Shown: positions 1 to 9,500, counted from the stretch's first letter. The stretch is DNA of 64,000 bases from Gallionella sp. (GCA_030681375.1 JAUXWM010000093.1:1-64000), one strand, 5' to 3'. Notes: generated by a model not told the origin, from the letters alone. Translations and numbers: made by a program.

Positions 1-110
1 GCATCACCCATCACTGCGAAATCCTCGAAACAGGCAATGATTCTTACCGCTTCAAACAGCGCAAAAATCGATCTCAGAAGGCTGGAAAAGTGGAAACAAT
101 TGGACGCTGA
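1..110 (+). CDS. istB: IstB-like ATP-binding helper of IS21 transposase (C-terminal fragment)
   Basis: The reading frame from base 3 encodes a C-terminal peptide beginning ITHHCEILETGNDSYRFK and ending at a TGA at 108-110. This is the conserved tail of IstB, the AAA+ ATPase that assists the IstA transposase of IS21 elements. Only about 35 residues are in the window, so the Walker motifs cannot be checked. The tail overlaps the terminal repeats of the element, as is common in this family. Confidence 0.85.
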   Translation, partial: ITHHCEILETGNDSYRFKQRKNRSQKAGKVETIGR

Positions 111-140
111 CTAGTGGAAAGTATTGGGCGCTGTTTGACA
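1..140 (+). mobile_element. Right end of an IS21-family insertion sequence
   Basis: The first 140 bases hold the tail of an istB-like gene followed by an IS21-type terminus. Read on the minus strand the element starts TGTCAAACAGCG at 140. It contains two near-identical 19-bp repeats, one ending at about 114 and one at about 90, each of the form AGCGYCCAATNNTTTCCAC. Multiple terminal repeats and TG/CA ends are characteristic of IS21 elements. The element runs in the same direction as the next gene and ends only 24 bp before its ATG. The left end, istA and the target duplication lie outside the window. Confidence 0.85.
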
Positions 141-164
141 CGAATTGCCTGTAAAGAGGTCAAT

Positions 165-797
165 ATGGCCGGGCTGATCGCAAAGCTGGGTGAACATTTC
201 GGTTTGCCCATCACGGAAGAGAAGCTCGCCAAGATGACTGTTGCTGATCTCAAGTTCATTTTGTCCGGGGAAGAAGCGGTAGAGCCGGACGTGGATGAAG
301 CCGCGATTAAACTTGCGGTGCGCCATTTCTGGGGCGAATCGGGAGACGCAGCAGACTTGCCTGAACTTGAAGCGTATGCCGACCAGGATATGCCCGGCAG
401 TTTGCGCGTGGCGGTAGCCTCAAATACGGATGAAAATCTGGACGGACACTTCGGTTCCTGTCCGCGTTTTCTTATCTATCAGGTCGGTCGCGACGAGGTT
501 AGACTGATAGACGCGCGTTCTACGCTCATCACCGATGATGCCGAAGACAAGAACGTGGCGCGCGCCGAGCTGATCAGCGATTGCCAGATTGTCTATGTAC
601 AATCCATAGGTGGTCCGGCAGCCGCAAAAGCAGTGCGCGCAAACGTACATCCGGTAAAAATTCCCGAAGGCGGTACGGCGCGTGCCACGCTGGAACGTTT
701 GCAAACCGTGCTGAGTGCACCGCCGCCTTGGTTGGCCAAGATACTCGGCGTGGAGGCGCAATCCTTGAGCCGCTTTGCCAATGTGGAAGAACATTGA
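165..797 (+). CDS. nafY: NafY/NifX-type dinitrogenase FeMo-cofactor binding protein
   Basis: This 210-residue protein has two parts. Residues 1 to about 80 are a small helical domain like the N-terminal domain of NafY. Residues about 90-200 are a NifX/NifB-C-like FeMo-co binding domain, starting LRVAVASNTDENLDGHFGSC and containing the conserved His-Phe-Gly and a C(Q)IVYVQSIGGPAA segment. NafY-type proteins bind FeMo-co or apo-dinitrogenase during nitrogenase maturation in the cytoplasm. ATG 165 follows AAAGAGG at good spacing. The frame stays open back into the IS end, which is probably fortuitous. The IS21 terminus 24 bp upstream has cut the gene from whatever nif promoter or operon once preceded it. 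NifX is the alternative name, but the N-terminal domain favours NafY. Confidence 0.8.
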   Translation: MAGLIAKLGEHFGLPITEEKLAKMTVADLKFILSGEEAVEPDVDEAAIKLAVRHFWGESGDAADLPELEAYADQDMPGSLRVAVASNTDENLDGHFGSCPRFLIYQVGRDEVRLIDARSTLITDDAEDKNVARAELISDCQIVYVQSIGGPAAAKAVRANVHPVKIPEGGTARATLERLQTVLSAPPPWLAKILGVEAQSLSRFANVEEH

Positions 798-806
798 GGT
801 CATACG

Positions 807-1079
807 ATGATATCCGTTGATACCCTGGATCAGATTGCCGAGATAGCCGTATCGTCAGTCTCGTTGAACGATGATGTGCTGGCTGCACTGAAAGACAGGT
901 GGCCGGAGCTGCGCTTTACCCTGTGCAACGACGATGATATGCCCGCCCGCCTGTCGCCTGCGTTACAGCAGGAAAAATTCAATCTGTATCTGGTGGGCGG
1001 TAGTGAACACTGCCTCAGCCTGACTGACGATCCGCTGCAAGCCGTCGGTGTCGTGCTGGCTGAGGTGGATGCAATCTAG
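807..1079 (+). CDS. Small conserved nif-cluster protein of unknown function
   Basis: This 90-residue acidic protein starts 9 bp after nafY, behind a GAGG ribosome site, and is clearly cotranscribed with it. There is no signal peptide or membrane segment. The C-terminal half (FNLYLVGGSEHCLSLTDDPL) contains the only distinctive motif. Proteins of this size and pattern are found in betaproteobacterial nif clusters (possibly the DUF6129 family, from memory). The function is not known. The location suggests an accessory role in nitrogenase cofactor handling. Confidence 0.6.
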   Translation: MISVDTLDQIAEIAVSSVSLNDDVLAALKDRWPELRFTLCNDDDMPARLSPALQQEKFNLYLVGGSEHCLSLTDDPLQAVGVVLAEVDAI

Positions 1080-1120
1080 CTTGTACGCATAGCACTGTAT
1101 ACGTCATGATTTGAAACCTG

Positions 1121-1143
1121 AAGGCACGAAAGTGCCTTTTTTG
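1121..1143 (+). terminator. Rho-independent terminator of the nafY operon
   Basis: AAGGCAC and GTGCCTT form a 7-bp stem closed by a GAAA tetraloop and followed by a T-run. It sits 42 bp after the small nif-associated gene and separates it from the modE control region. Confidence 0.85.
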
Positions 1144-1221
1144 CTGTGCGTCTTCCGGTCAAGCCCGCTGACAAAGGCTGTATTCCTTAACTTTGAAATT
1201 TATTAACGCTGTGATAAATTT

Positions 1222-1245
1222 CGTTATGTACCACAAGTTATAACG
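1222..1245. promoter_or_regulatory. Candidate ModE-binding palindrome (distal)
   Basis: The sequence is CGTTATGT-N8-TTATAACG, a 24-bp dyad. It has the same arm length and spacing as the known enterobacterial ModE operator (CGTTATAT-N8-ACATAACG type). It lies about 240 bp before modE, upstream of both NifA-type sites. ModE with bound molybdate is expected to repress molybdate transport genes through such sites. Confidence 0.6.
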
Positions 1246-1262
1246 CGCGAACGTATTTCGGT

Positions 1263-1278
1263 TGTATGCTGAATCACA
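1263..1278. promoter_or_regulatory. Candidate NifA upstream activator sequence 1
   Basis: This is an exact TGT-N10-ACA match, the NifA consensus. It lies about 150-170 bp upstream of the -24 element of the sigma54 promoter, within the usual range for enhancer-type activation. Confidence 0.6.
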
Positions 1279-1324
1279 GGCTGCCGATTGCTTTCCATTC
1301 ATTGTCGAAGTGAGAATTCTAAGT

Positions 1325-1340
1325 TGTCGTACATCTGACA
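1325..1340. promoter_or_regulatory. Candidate NifA upstream activator sequence 2
   Basis: This is a second exact TGT-N10-ACA match, about 90-105 bp upstream of the -24 element. Two such sites in a 400-bp spacer next to a -24/-12 promoter are unlikely to be chance. The A/T-rich stretch at 1376-1410 between this site and the promoter could allow DNA bending, for example by IHF. Confidence 0.65.
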
Positions 1341-1429
1341 AGGAATATCGTCATTGTGAATGACGGCTTTAATTGAGTTTTATCATTTAAAACATTACGT
1401 TATATATTTTTCGTTTCCGGTGAATTTTG

Positions 1430-1445
1430 TGGCATCGCTCTTGCG
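1430..1445 (+). promoter_or_regulatory. Sigma54 (-24/-12) promoter of modEABC
   Basis: TGGCATCGCTCTTGCG matches TGGCACG-N4-TTGCW with the exact GG-to-GC spacing. Transcription would start near 1456, about 30 bp before the modE ATG. Together with the two NifA-type sites it predicts that molybdate uptake is switched on with nitrogen fixation. Confidence 0.75.
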
Positions 1446-1448
1446 TAC

Positions 1449-1473
1449 CGTTAGGCTGTAACAAGTAATAACG
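1449..1473. promoter_or_regulatory. Second ModE-like palindrome overlapping the predicted start site
   Basis: This is CGTTAGGC-N9-TAATAACG, a weaker dyad with conserved CGTTA and TAACG ends. It covers the predicted +1 of the sigma54 promoter and ends 12 bp before modE, so a bound repressor would block transcription. A half site, CGTTATATA, is also present at 1399-1407. Confidence 0.4.
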
Positions 1474-1485
1474 AGTGAGGAAATC

Positions 1486-2292
1486 ATGGTGCTATCGGTT
1501 GTAGAAAAAATTGAAACCAAGGCTTCGAGCCGATTGAAAATTGCTCGCGGGCGGCGCTGGGATCATCTGGAATTGCTCGAGCGCATCGACGCAACCGGTT
1601 CGATTACGGCGGCGGCAAGCGCCATGGGGATGAGTTATAAGGCGGCCTGGGAAGCGGTGGAGGCGGTTAATAATCTTGCCGAACATCCGTTGGTGGAGCG
1701 TAAGACGGGCGGGCAGAAGGGAGGCGGCACCACACTCACGGTTTATGGCCGTCGGCTGGTGGGGGCGTACCGTCGTCTGGAGCAGGAGCGCGAGCAGGTG
1801 CTTAAGAAACTGGCTGAGGTAATGGACGATTTTGATGAGTATTACCATTTGGTCAGGAGATTCGATATGAAGACGAGCGCCCGGAATCAATATTTTGGTA
1901 AGGTTCGCAGCATCAAACTGGGGCAAATCAACGCGGAAGTGGTGCTGGATATCGGTGGCGGTGACGTTCTGGCTGCCGTCATTACCAATGAAAGCGTGGC
2001 GCATTTAGGCTTGAAAGTGGGCTGTGAGGCCTATGCGTTGATAAAAGCGCCCTGGGTCATCGTAACTACATCTGACGGATTCAAGACCAGTGCGCGCAAC
2101 GAGTTGCACGGCACTGTCGTGCGCTGTCAGGAAGGCGCGGTCAACAGCGAAATCATTATCGAGCTGGCCGGCGGCAAGACGGTGGTCGCTATAGTGACCA
2201 ACGACAGCGTCAGATCGCTGGGGCTTAAGGCGGGTGTGAAGGCGTGTGCGCTGATCAAGGCTTCGCACGTCATTTTGGCTGTCAATGCTTAA
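1486..2292 (+). CDS. modE: ModE molybdate-responsive transcriptional regulator
   Basis: This 268-residue protein has the normal full ModE length. Residues about 20-120 form a LysR-like winged helix (HLELLERIDATGSITAAASA, then SYKAAWEAVEAVNNL). Residues about 130-265 contain two tandem MOP (molybdopterin-binding-like) repeats, each with a TSARN start and a SVxxLGLKxGxxxxALIKA core. It senses cytoplasmic molybdate and regulates its targets as a dimer. The start follows a GAGG site. The gene leads the modEABC operon and probably represses it through the palindromes at 1222 and 1449. Confidence 0.93.
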   Translation: MVLSVVEKIETKASSRLKIARGRRWDHLELLERIDATGSITAAASAMGMSYKAAWEAVEAVNNLAEHPLVERKTGGQKGGGTTLTVYGRRLVGAYRRLEQEREQVLKKLAEVMDDFDEYYHLVRRFDMKTSARNQYFGKVRSIKLGQINAEVVLDIGGGDVLAAVITNESVAHLGLKVGCEAYALIKAPWVIVTTSDGFKTSARNELHGTVVRCQEGAVNSEIIIELAGGKTVVAIVTNDSVRSLGLKAGVKACALIKASHVILAVNA

Positions 2293-2302
2293 GGAGAGGA
2301 AA

Positions 2303-3067
2303 GTGACATCAGGAAAATGGAGCGTCGGCGTATTGGTTGCACTTTTGTTGGGCGTATTTTCGTCATCCGGTTTCGCAGGTGAAGTGAATGCGGCGGTGTC
2401 GGCTAATTTCACCGCTCCGATGAAACAGATTGTTGCCGCCTTTGAGAAGGACAGCGGGCATACGGTAAAACTAAGCTTCGGTTCCAGCGGTAAGTTCTAT
2501 GCCCAGATCAAGGGAGGCGCACCGTTTGATGTGTTCCTGGCGGCTGACGAAGTGATTCCGCAGCGTCTGGAACGGGAAGGTTACGCGGCCGTCAGTTCGA
2601 GTTTCGTCTATGCGCAAGGCAAACTGGTGTTGTGGAGTGCGCAACCGGGGCTGGTCGACGCAAAAGGAACCATATTGGGCAAGGGTAACTTCAATAAGTT
2701 AGCCTATGCTGATCCCAAGTTAGCCCCTTATGGCCTGGCTGCTCGGGAAACGCTGGAAAGGCTGGCATTGTGGAACAGCGTGCAGGGCAAGCTGGTAACG
2801 GGTGAGAATATTACCCAGACCTATCAGTTCGTCGCTACCGGCAATGCCGAATTGGGGTTTGTCGCGCTGTCACAGATCTATAAAGACGGCAAAGTGACTG
2901 AGGGTTCTTGGTGGCTGGTGCCGTCCAGGCTGTACAGCCCGATCAGGCAAAGTGCAGTGCAATTGAGTGCGGCCAGGGATGCTGCCGCTGCGAGCGCCTT
3001 GCTGACTTATCTGAAGAGCAAAAAAGCGGCAGAAATTATACGCAGTTTTGGCTATGAGTTGCTTTGA
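2303..3067 (+). CDS. modA: ModA periplasmic molybdate-binding protein
   Basis: This 254-residue protein has a signal peptide (hydrophobic [18 protein letters not shown], cleavage near GFA-GE) followed by a class II solute-binding fold ([35 protein letters not shown]). ModA captures molybdate or tungstate in the periplasm and hands it to ModBC. GTG 2303 is preferred because AAGGAGAGG lies just upstream. An in-frame ATG at 2285 would overlap modE and has no ribosome site. The stop overlaps the modB start. Confidence 0.92.
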   Translation: MTSGKWSVGVLVALLLGVFSSSGFAGEVNAAVSANFTAPMKQIVAAFEKDSGHTVKLSFGSSGKFYAQIKGGAPFDVFLAADEVIPQRLEREGYAAVSSSFVYAQGKLVLWSAQPGLVDAKGTILGKGNFNKLAYADPKLAPYGLAARETLERLALWNSVQGKLVTGENITQTYQFVATGNAELGFVALSQIYKDGKVTEGSWWLVPSRLYSPIRQSAVQLSAARDAAAASALLTYLKSKKAAEIIRSFGYELL

Positions 3068-3753
3068 TGTTCGAATTAGCGCCTGATGATCTGCAATCGG
3101 TCTGGCTGACACTCAAGCTGGCGAGTGTCACCACGATGCTGCTGCTGTTGATTGCCACGCCACTGGCCTGGTGGCTGGCGAATAGCCGCCGCTGGTATAA
3201 GGGGGCGGTGGCGGCGGTGGTCGCTTTGCCGCTGGTGATCCCGCCTACCGTGCTGGGTTTTTATCTGCTGTTGCTGATGGGTCCGCATGGCGTGGTGGGA
3301 GAGTTGACCACAGCGCTGAATCTGGGCCGCTTGCCGTTCACCTTTGCAGGTCTGGTGATCGGTTCGGTGTTATTTTCCATGCCTTTCGCGGTGCAGCCGA
3401 TACAAAATGCCTTCGAGGCTATCGGTCGTCGCCCGCTGGAAGTGGCGGCTACTTTGCGCGCCGGGGCGTGGGACCGGTTTTTCAGCGTGGTGTTGCCGCT
3501 GGCGCGTCCGGGATTTATCACAGCAGGCATACTCGCCTTCGCGCATACGGTCGGTGAATTCGGTGTGGTGTTGATGCTCGGTGGCAATATTCCCGGCGAG
3601 ACTCGCGTGCTGTCGGTCGCCATTTACAGTCACGTCGAGGCGATGGAATACGCCTCGGCGCATGTGCTGGCAGGCGGCATGGTGCTGTTTTCTTTCATCG
3701 TGTTGCTGGCTTTGTACCTTACGGGTGGAAAACTGGCGAAGGTCGTTCGATGA
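3067..3753 (+). CDS. modB: ModB molybdate ABC transporter permease
   Basis: This 228-residue inner-membrane protein has about five hydrophobic segments and the ABC-permease EAA loop (residues about 118-140: [20 protein letters not shown]), which docks on ModC. As a homodimer it forms the molybdate channel. ATG 3067 overlaps the modA stop (TGATG), indicating translational coupling. An upstream in-frame TTG at 3064 is less likely. It ends in an ATGA overlap with modC. Confidence 0.93.
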   Translation: MFELAPDDLQSVWLTLKLASVTTMLLLLIATPLAWWLANSRRWYKGAVAAVVALPLVIPPTVLGFYLLLLMGPHGVVGELTTALNLGRLPFTFAGLVIGSVLFSMPFAVQPIQNAFEAIGRRPLEVAATLRAGAWDRFFSVVLPLARPGFITAGILAFAHTVGEFGVVLMLGGNIPGETRVLSVAIYSHVEAMEYASAHVLAGGMVLFSFIVLLALYLTGGKLAKVVR

Positions 3754-4838
3754 GCAAAAAAAACCCGGATGAAATTCATGCTCATTTAACCTTGCAGCGT
3801 GATGGTTTCGTGCTGAATGCCGTGTTCAGCGCGCCTGCCGTGGGTGTGACCGCCTTGTTCGGCCCATCAGGTTCAGGAAAGACCACGCTGCTGCGCTGCA
3901 TCGCAGGCCTTGAACGCGCCGAAGGGTCGCTTACCATGAACGGTGAGATATGGCAGGATCAGACGAGCTGGCTGCCCGTGCACAAGCGACCGTTGGGCTA
4001 TGTATTCCAGGAGGCGAGCCTGTTTTCGCATCTGCCGGTACGCGCCAATCTGGAATACGGCTATAAACGCATCGCACCGGCCGAACGCAAGGTGCAACTG
4101 GAACAAGTGGTGGAATGGCTGGGGCTGGGTAGGCTCATAGACCGCAACAATTCGGCAGAACTCTCAGGCGGTGAACGGCAGCGCGTTGCCATTGGCCGCG
4201 CGCTGCTCACCAGTCCGCGCATCCTGCTGATGGATGAGCCGCTTTCCGCGCTCGATACCTCCAGTAAACAGGAGATATTGCCGTATCTGGAGAGGTTACA
4301 CCGTGAACTGGAGATGCCCGTGCTCTATGTCAGTCATGCGCTGGAAGAAGTGGCGCGGCTGGCCGACCATCTGGTGTTGCTGGAGCATGGCCGCGTCATC
4401 GCCAGCGGTGCGTTACACGAAACGCTGGCGCGGCTTGATCTGCCCACTGCGCATTTCGATGATGCGGGCGCAGTGATCGAGGCTGAGGTGGCGCAGCAGG
4501 ACGAAAACTATCATTTGACGCGAGTGGATTTTGCTGGCGGTCATCTGTGGGTAAGCCGGTTGAATCAACCGTTTGGCACGCGCATACGCGCCCGCGTGCT
4601 GGCGCGCGACGTGAGCATCGCCACGCAGCCGCCGCAGGGCTCCAGCATTAATAACATTCTGAATGCGCGCATAGAAGAGATACGCGATGAAGGGCCGGAC
4701 AAGGTGATTGTGCGCATGAGGGTGGGCGAGTCGCATACGCTGCTGTCGCGCATCACGCGCCGTTCGCGCGATCATCTCGGTCTGATCGCAGGAATGTACG
4801 TATGCGCGCAGGTGAAGAGTGTGGCGCTGATGATATGA
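3750..4838 (+). CDS. modC: ModC molybdate ABC transporter ATPase
   Basis: This is a 362-residue ATPase. Walker A is [12 protein letters not shown] near residue 37, the signature is [16 protein letters not shown] near 137 and Walker B is [12 protein letters not shown] near 155. The His switch (YVSHALEE) follows. The last about 75 residues are a MOP/TOBE domain ([14 protein letters not shown]), which in this family binds oxyanion and can trans-inhibit transport. It completes the modABC operon. It is followed by about 190 bp of structured sequence before nhaD. Confidence 0.93.
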   Translation: MSKKNPDEIHAHLTLQRDGFVLNAVFSAPAVGVTALFGPSGSGKTTLLRCIAGLERAEGSLTMNGEIWQDQTSWLPVHKRPLGYVFQEASLFSHLPVRANLEYGYKRIAPAERKVQLEQVVEWLGLGRLIDRNNSAELSGGERQRVAIGRALLTSPRILLMDEPLSALDTSSKQEILPYLERLHRELEMPVLYVSHALEEVARLADHLVLLEHGRVIASGALHETLARLDLPTAHFDDAGAVIEAEVAQQDENYHLTRVDFAGGHLWVSRLNQPFGTRIRARVLARDVSIATQPPQGSSINNILNARIEEIRDEGPDKVIVRMRVGESHTLLSRITRRSRDHLGLIAGMYVCAQVKSVALMI

Positions 4839-5030
4839 TGGGGTTGCAGGGAATCCGTTGAAGGAGGTTGTGTGCACCGATTGCTCGGTGTCGCCTTCTC
4901 GGACACGGTGTGCGATCACGGCATTGTATATGGCGGCAGCAATACGCTAGGGGGCGGTGGGCATTTTATGACTGCCGGGCCGAATGCGAGGCGCGCACCT
5001 GTTTAAATAATAATTTACGGAGATTTTTTG
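4839..5030 (+). promoter_or_regulatory. Structured leader upstream of nhaD, candidate cation-responsive RNA
   Basis: This 192-bp spacer has an unusual number of complementary segments. CACCGA/TCGGTG (4875-4890) closes a TTGC loop. GAAGG (4860-4864) can pair with CCTTC (4894-4898) around it. GGCGGT (4953-4958) pairs with ACTGCC (4971-4976). CACCG can alternatively pair with CGGTG at 4906-4910, giving mutually exclusive folds. RNAs upstream of Na+/H+ antiporter genes include the nhaA-I and nhaA-II (lithium) and DUF1646 (sodium) riboswitch classes. I cannot assign this leader to any of them by eye. Confidence 0.35.
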
Positions 5031-6440
5031 ATGCATCGTTTTATTCTGACACTTGCCTTGCTCTGCATGCCTCTGATGGCGTATGCGTCCGGGACGGATG
5101 CGCGCTTGGTACTGACCGGTAACTGGGTCGGCATTGCGGCGATTACCCTGTTCTTTGTCGCTTATCTGGCGGTGATGGCCGAAGAGTTCTCTCATCTGCG
5201 TAAATCCAAACCGGTGATGCTGGCAGCAGGTCTGATCTGGGCGATGATCGCCGGGTATTATCAGTTTCATGATGTGCCACACGTGGTTGAAGCCGCGCTG
5301 CGCCACAACCTGGAGGAATACGCGGAATTGATGCTGTTCCTGATCGTTGCGATGACCTATATCAACGCAATGAGCGAACGCAATGTGTTCGAAGCCTTGC
5401 GCTCCTGGCTGATTCTCCGTGGTTTCAGCTACCGCACTCTGTTCTGGGTGACCGGTATTCTGGCTTTCTTCATCTCATCCATCGCCGATAATCTGACCAC
5501 AGCACTGTTGATGGGCGCGGTGGTGATGGCGGTCGGTAAGCATAATCAGCGTTTCGTAGTGCTGGGCTGTATCAATCTGGTGATCGCAGCCAATGCAGGT
5601 GGAGCGTTCTCGCCGTTCGGCGATATCACCACGCTGATGGTTTGGCAGAAAAATATCGTTGCCAGCAACGGGCCTATCGGTTTCTGGACATTTTTTTACC
5701 TGTTCATTCCGGCATTGATCAATTTTCTGGTGCCTGCTGTGATCATGTCCTTCTTCGTGCCCGAATCGAAACCGGAAGGGGGCGGCAAGCGGATAGGCAT
5801 GAAACGGGGCGCGCTGAGCATTATCGCCTTGTTCCTGTCCACCATTGCACTGGCCGTTACTTATCACAGCATGCTGGGATTGCCTCCCGTTATTGGCATG
5901 CTGACCGGCTTGGCACTGCTGAAATTTTTTGGTTACTACCTGAAAATAACCGCTGGCGGCCGGGCGCAGAACAACGCTGCCGAAATCGGCAGCCCTGACG
6001 CGTTCGACATCTATCGCGAAGTCGCCCGCAGTGAATGGGATACCCTGTTCTTCTTCTATGGGGTGGTTATGTGTGTGGGCGGGCTGGGTTTCATCGGTTA
6101 TCTGAGTATGCTTTCGGAGGCTATCTACGGCGGCTGGGGGGCGACCAACGCCAACATCGCGATCGGCGTGATCTCGGCTGTGGTGGATAACATTCCGGTG
6201 ATGTTCGCTGTGCTGACCATGCAGCCGGATATGTCCATCGGACAATGGCTGCTGGTGACCATGACCGCCGGCGTGGGCGGATCGCTGCTGTCTATCGGCT
6301 CGGCGGCAGGTGTGGCGTTAATGGGGCAGGCGCGCGGTACCTATACCTTTTTCGCGCACCTTAAATGGACGCCGGTGATTGCGCTGGGCTATGCAGCCAG
6401 CATCGCCACGCATTTACTGCTTAATCACGCCCTGTTTTGA
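5031..6440 (+). CDS. nhaD: NhaD-type sodium/proton antiporter
   Basis: This 469-residue integral membrane protein starts with a signal-like segment (FILTLALLCMPLMAYASG), as NhaD proteins do. It has about 12 further hydrophobic segments, including the conserved SSIADNLTTALLMGAVVMAV (about residues 145-165) and VISAVVDNIPVMFAVLTM (about 380-400), which carry the family's Asp-Asn motifs. It belongs to the ion-transporter superfamily and exchanges Na+ or Li+ for protons at the inner membrane. ATG 5031 follows ACGGAG with 7-8 nt spacing. An in-frame TTG three bases earlier is less likely. Confidence 0.88.
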   Translation: MHRFILTLALLCMPLMAYASGTDARLVLTGNWVGIAAITLFFVAYLAVMAEEFSHLRKSKPVMLAAGLIWAMIAGYYQFHDVPHVVEAALRHNLEEYAELMLFLIVAMTYINAMSERNVFEALRSWLILRGFSYRTLFWVTGILAFFISSIADNLTTALLMGAVVMAVGKHNQRFVVLGCINLVIAANAGGAFSPFGDITTLMVWQKNIVASNGPIGFWTFFYLFIPALINFLVPAVIMSFFVPESKPEGGGKRIGMKRGALSIIALFLSTIALAVTYHSMLGLPPVIGMLTGLALLKFFGYYLKITAGGRAQNNAAEIGSPDAFDIYREVARSEWDTLFFFYGVVMCVGGLGFIGYLSMLSEAIYGGWGATNANIAIGVISAVVDNIPVMFAVLTMQPDMSIGQWLLVTMTAGVGGSLLSIGSAAGVALMGQARGTYTFFAHLKWTPVIALGYAASIATHLLLNHALF

Positions 6441-6581
6441 GTGCTGCAAGATGAATTGCCGCGGATTCGGGATGCATCATCAGTCCGGCTCAAATATGCA
6501 AGCCGAATTCCGGCGCGATCAGCTTTAGCCAGGTGTCCAGACGCGCATCGCTGAGTAGCGGGTTTTCATGTTGACTGATAC

Positions 6582-9500
6582 TCAGTCAAAACTGAAGGTG
6601 TAAAACAAGTCCACTGCGGGCGTGGTGCCAGCCTGAGCCTGCGCAGAAAGTCGTTTGGTGAGCGTGTAGTTGATTTTCATTAATGTGCCCACACCGGTGA
6701 GTCCCTGCTCGTAGCTGAGGTAGGCGCGCGAGGAGAGACGTTTGCCGAGTGTGAGCATGCTGCTCTCCAGTCCGCCCGCCCCCTTGATGCTGACTTCTTC
6801 CAGGCCTGCGGCATGGGCAATTTTCTGCTGGAGTGAGATGGAGTCGCTGCCTGCCAGCAGTGCGCCCGCTGCGGCCTGCATGGCGCTGAAATCCTGGCCG
6901 TCTGAGGCTTCAAGGTCGTGTCCCAATACCAGCCACGAGAGTTTCTTGCTGTCGGGCACATCGGGGCTGGATACCAGATTCACGCGTGGGGATTGTGCCG
7001 TACCGGTCAGGGCTACGCCCGCCTCGACGGTCTGGTTCTTGCGCCATGCCAGGATATTCAGGCTGGGATTATCCAGCGGGCCCTGAAAGTTGAGTATGCC
7101 GCGCTCGATTTCCAGACGTTGCCCGTAAGCCGAATAACTTCCCCGGGTTACGCGCACACTGCCTCGTGAGATGGGTGATGCGCCATTCGCGGCACTTAAC
7201 TTTAGCGCGCCGCCCAGTTGCGCATCCAGCCCCTGTCCCTTCACAAAGAAGTTTTCGCCCAGATCCATATCCAGATCAAGCTTTATGGCGTAGGGGCGGG
7301 CTTTCTGCTCTGCCGGTCTGGACAGGCCGGTGATCACCACCACGTCATCGCTGGCTGTGGGCAGGTCGCTGCTTTGCAGTTCAATCAAACCCCGGTCAGC
7401 CTTGAGGTTGGCGGTGATGTGTATTTCCCTGCCGGAAACAGCGGCATCCCCCGTGCCGCTCAGCTTGAGATAACGGTCGGGGCGGGACAGCACCTCAAGT
7501 TTATCCGCTTGCACAGCAAGCTGCATGGTGGGTGATTTGCCCGTAAAGTCCAGTTGGCCCCGCCCTTTCAGGCTGCCGGTGCCGCCACGCATGGCAAGGT
7601 CATTGAGGTACAACACCTGATTTTGTAATTGTGACTGGAAGTGACCTTCCGTGAAGCGCAGCCCCTGCTCGGGCAGTGCGACGCTGATGCGCGTACCGTC
7701 CAGGCGGCCTGTCAAATTGGGTCGTGCGAATGTGCCGTCGGCACGCATACTCCCGTTGAGCGCGCCGTCGAAAGTCAGCGTTTCGCTTTTGTCGATGAGC
7801 ATAGGCAGCCAGGCCAGGGTTTCGACGGACATATCCAGGCTGGCGCGCAGGGGCGCGCTGCTGGCGATACCCCAGACGCCGTCGCGGGCCGAGAGCGTGC
7901 TGTGTGCTTCAGCCTTGATGCTGCCCAGCTTGGAACCGGCGGCTTCCAGTTGAGCCTGCAGCTGGTTGTTCACGGCCTTCAGATTCAGGGTGAGGCGGCT
8001 GAGACCCAGCATGGTCGGCGGATTGCTGGAAAGAGGCACGTCGCCGCGTACGCGCCATAAGTCAATCTGCCCGTTGACTGAATTTTTGATCGTGAACTGC
8101 CAGTTTCCGCCCAGAGTAAGGTCGTTGCCCGGATCGCCGTCCTGCCCGGCGATGCCTTGCAGATAGGTGAGCGGCAGCCCTGTGAATTCCCCGCGGCTTG
8201 CGATATGGCCGCCCTCGTAGGTCAGTTCATGCAGGGTCAGATCGGCGCCATTGAAATCGAAACGCGCATTGTTCAACTCAATATGCTGTCGGGCCAACTC
8301 CAGCTTGGCCGGTGATTTGAGTTCCAGTGCATGACGACCGCGGTTGAGCAGATTCATTACCTGACCGGACCAGCCTGAGCGGTCGTTCCAGCCGCCGACA
8401 AGCCGGGTCTCGACATCGAGGGCGTGGCTTTTTGCCCGTATGTTAAGCGTGTGCTTGAGGCGTGTACCCTGAGCATTCAAGCTGACCTGAGTAACGCTCA
8501 GTTGGGGTGATGTCAGGCCTTGCAAGCTCGCATCCATTAGCAGCGGGCCATCCGCCCCCCGGTCCAGACGGCCGCTGGCATGCAGGCCGGTCAGGCGGTA
8601 ATCCTCGCCCCAGCTCAGGTTGTCGAGTTGTGCGTCAAAATTTCCGGACAGGGCAGACAAGCGCCCCTCCAGCGCACCCTTGGCGCGTATTTGGCCGCTT
8701 AATTGCGGGTCGAACATGGCCAGTTTGTCGGCCTCAATCTGAAAATTGAGGTGATCGCCGGGATTGCCCAGCGCACCTTGCACCGTCAATTGGTTGTGGG
8801 CCAGCTTCAGGATGATTTCGCTGTCCCAGACGCGCGTGGCGGAAATGCTTAACTTGCCCTGAGCGGAAAGTGGCTGATGGCGGAAATGACTGTCGCTAAC
8901 CGTCATTTTTAGTGTGGCCTGCGGCTTTTCTGCCCATTTCCCTGTGGCTAAGAGCGAGGCATTGATGCGGGCAGAAGGGTAATCGCCGAAATCGGCGGGG
9001 TTGAATTTTTTCAATATGCCAGACAGCTGGAAAGGTTGCGGACCATTCAGAGCCAGCGTGCCGTGTAGGACCAGGCTGCTGGCGGCTGAGCTGATGGACG
9101 CTTCGCGCAAGGCAATCACATCTTGCTGATGGTGCGCGTCCAGTTTGAGTTGATAGCGCTGGTAACGCAGATGGGCCGCCAGTTGCTGGCTGTCGTCCTC
9201 CACTTTCAGGTCGATGTCACCGGCCAGACGCATGGAACGCATCGTGCTTTGTATGCCCTGTGGGTTGAAGTCTGTGGTGGTCAGGTGGAGTTGCAGGCGC
9301 CGCTGCTTGAGCTGGCCGCTGCCCTTGAAATGCCCGGCGTCGCCCAGATCCAGACGAAGGGCGTGTAGCTCAAGTTGATCTGGGGTGCCGGAAAACCGAG
9401 TCAGCAATTCACGCAATGGCAATCGCGATCGCGATTGATTCCAGCTGCCGGCCAGTTTATTGCGAAGCAGGATATTCCCAGACATTTCGTTTCCACCTCG

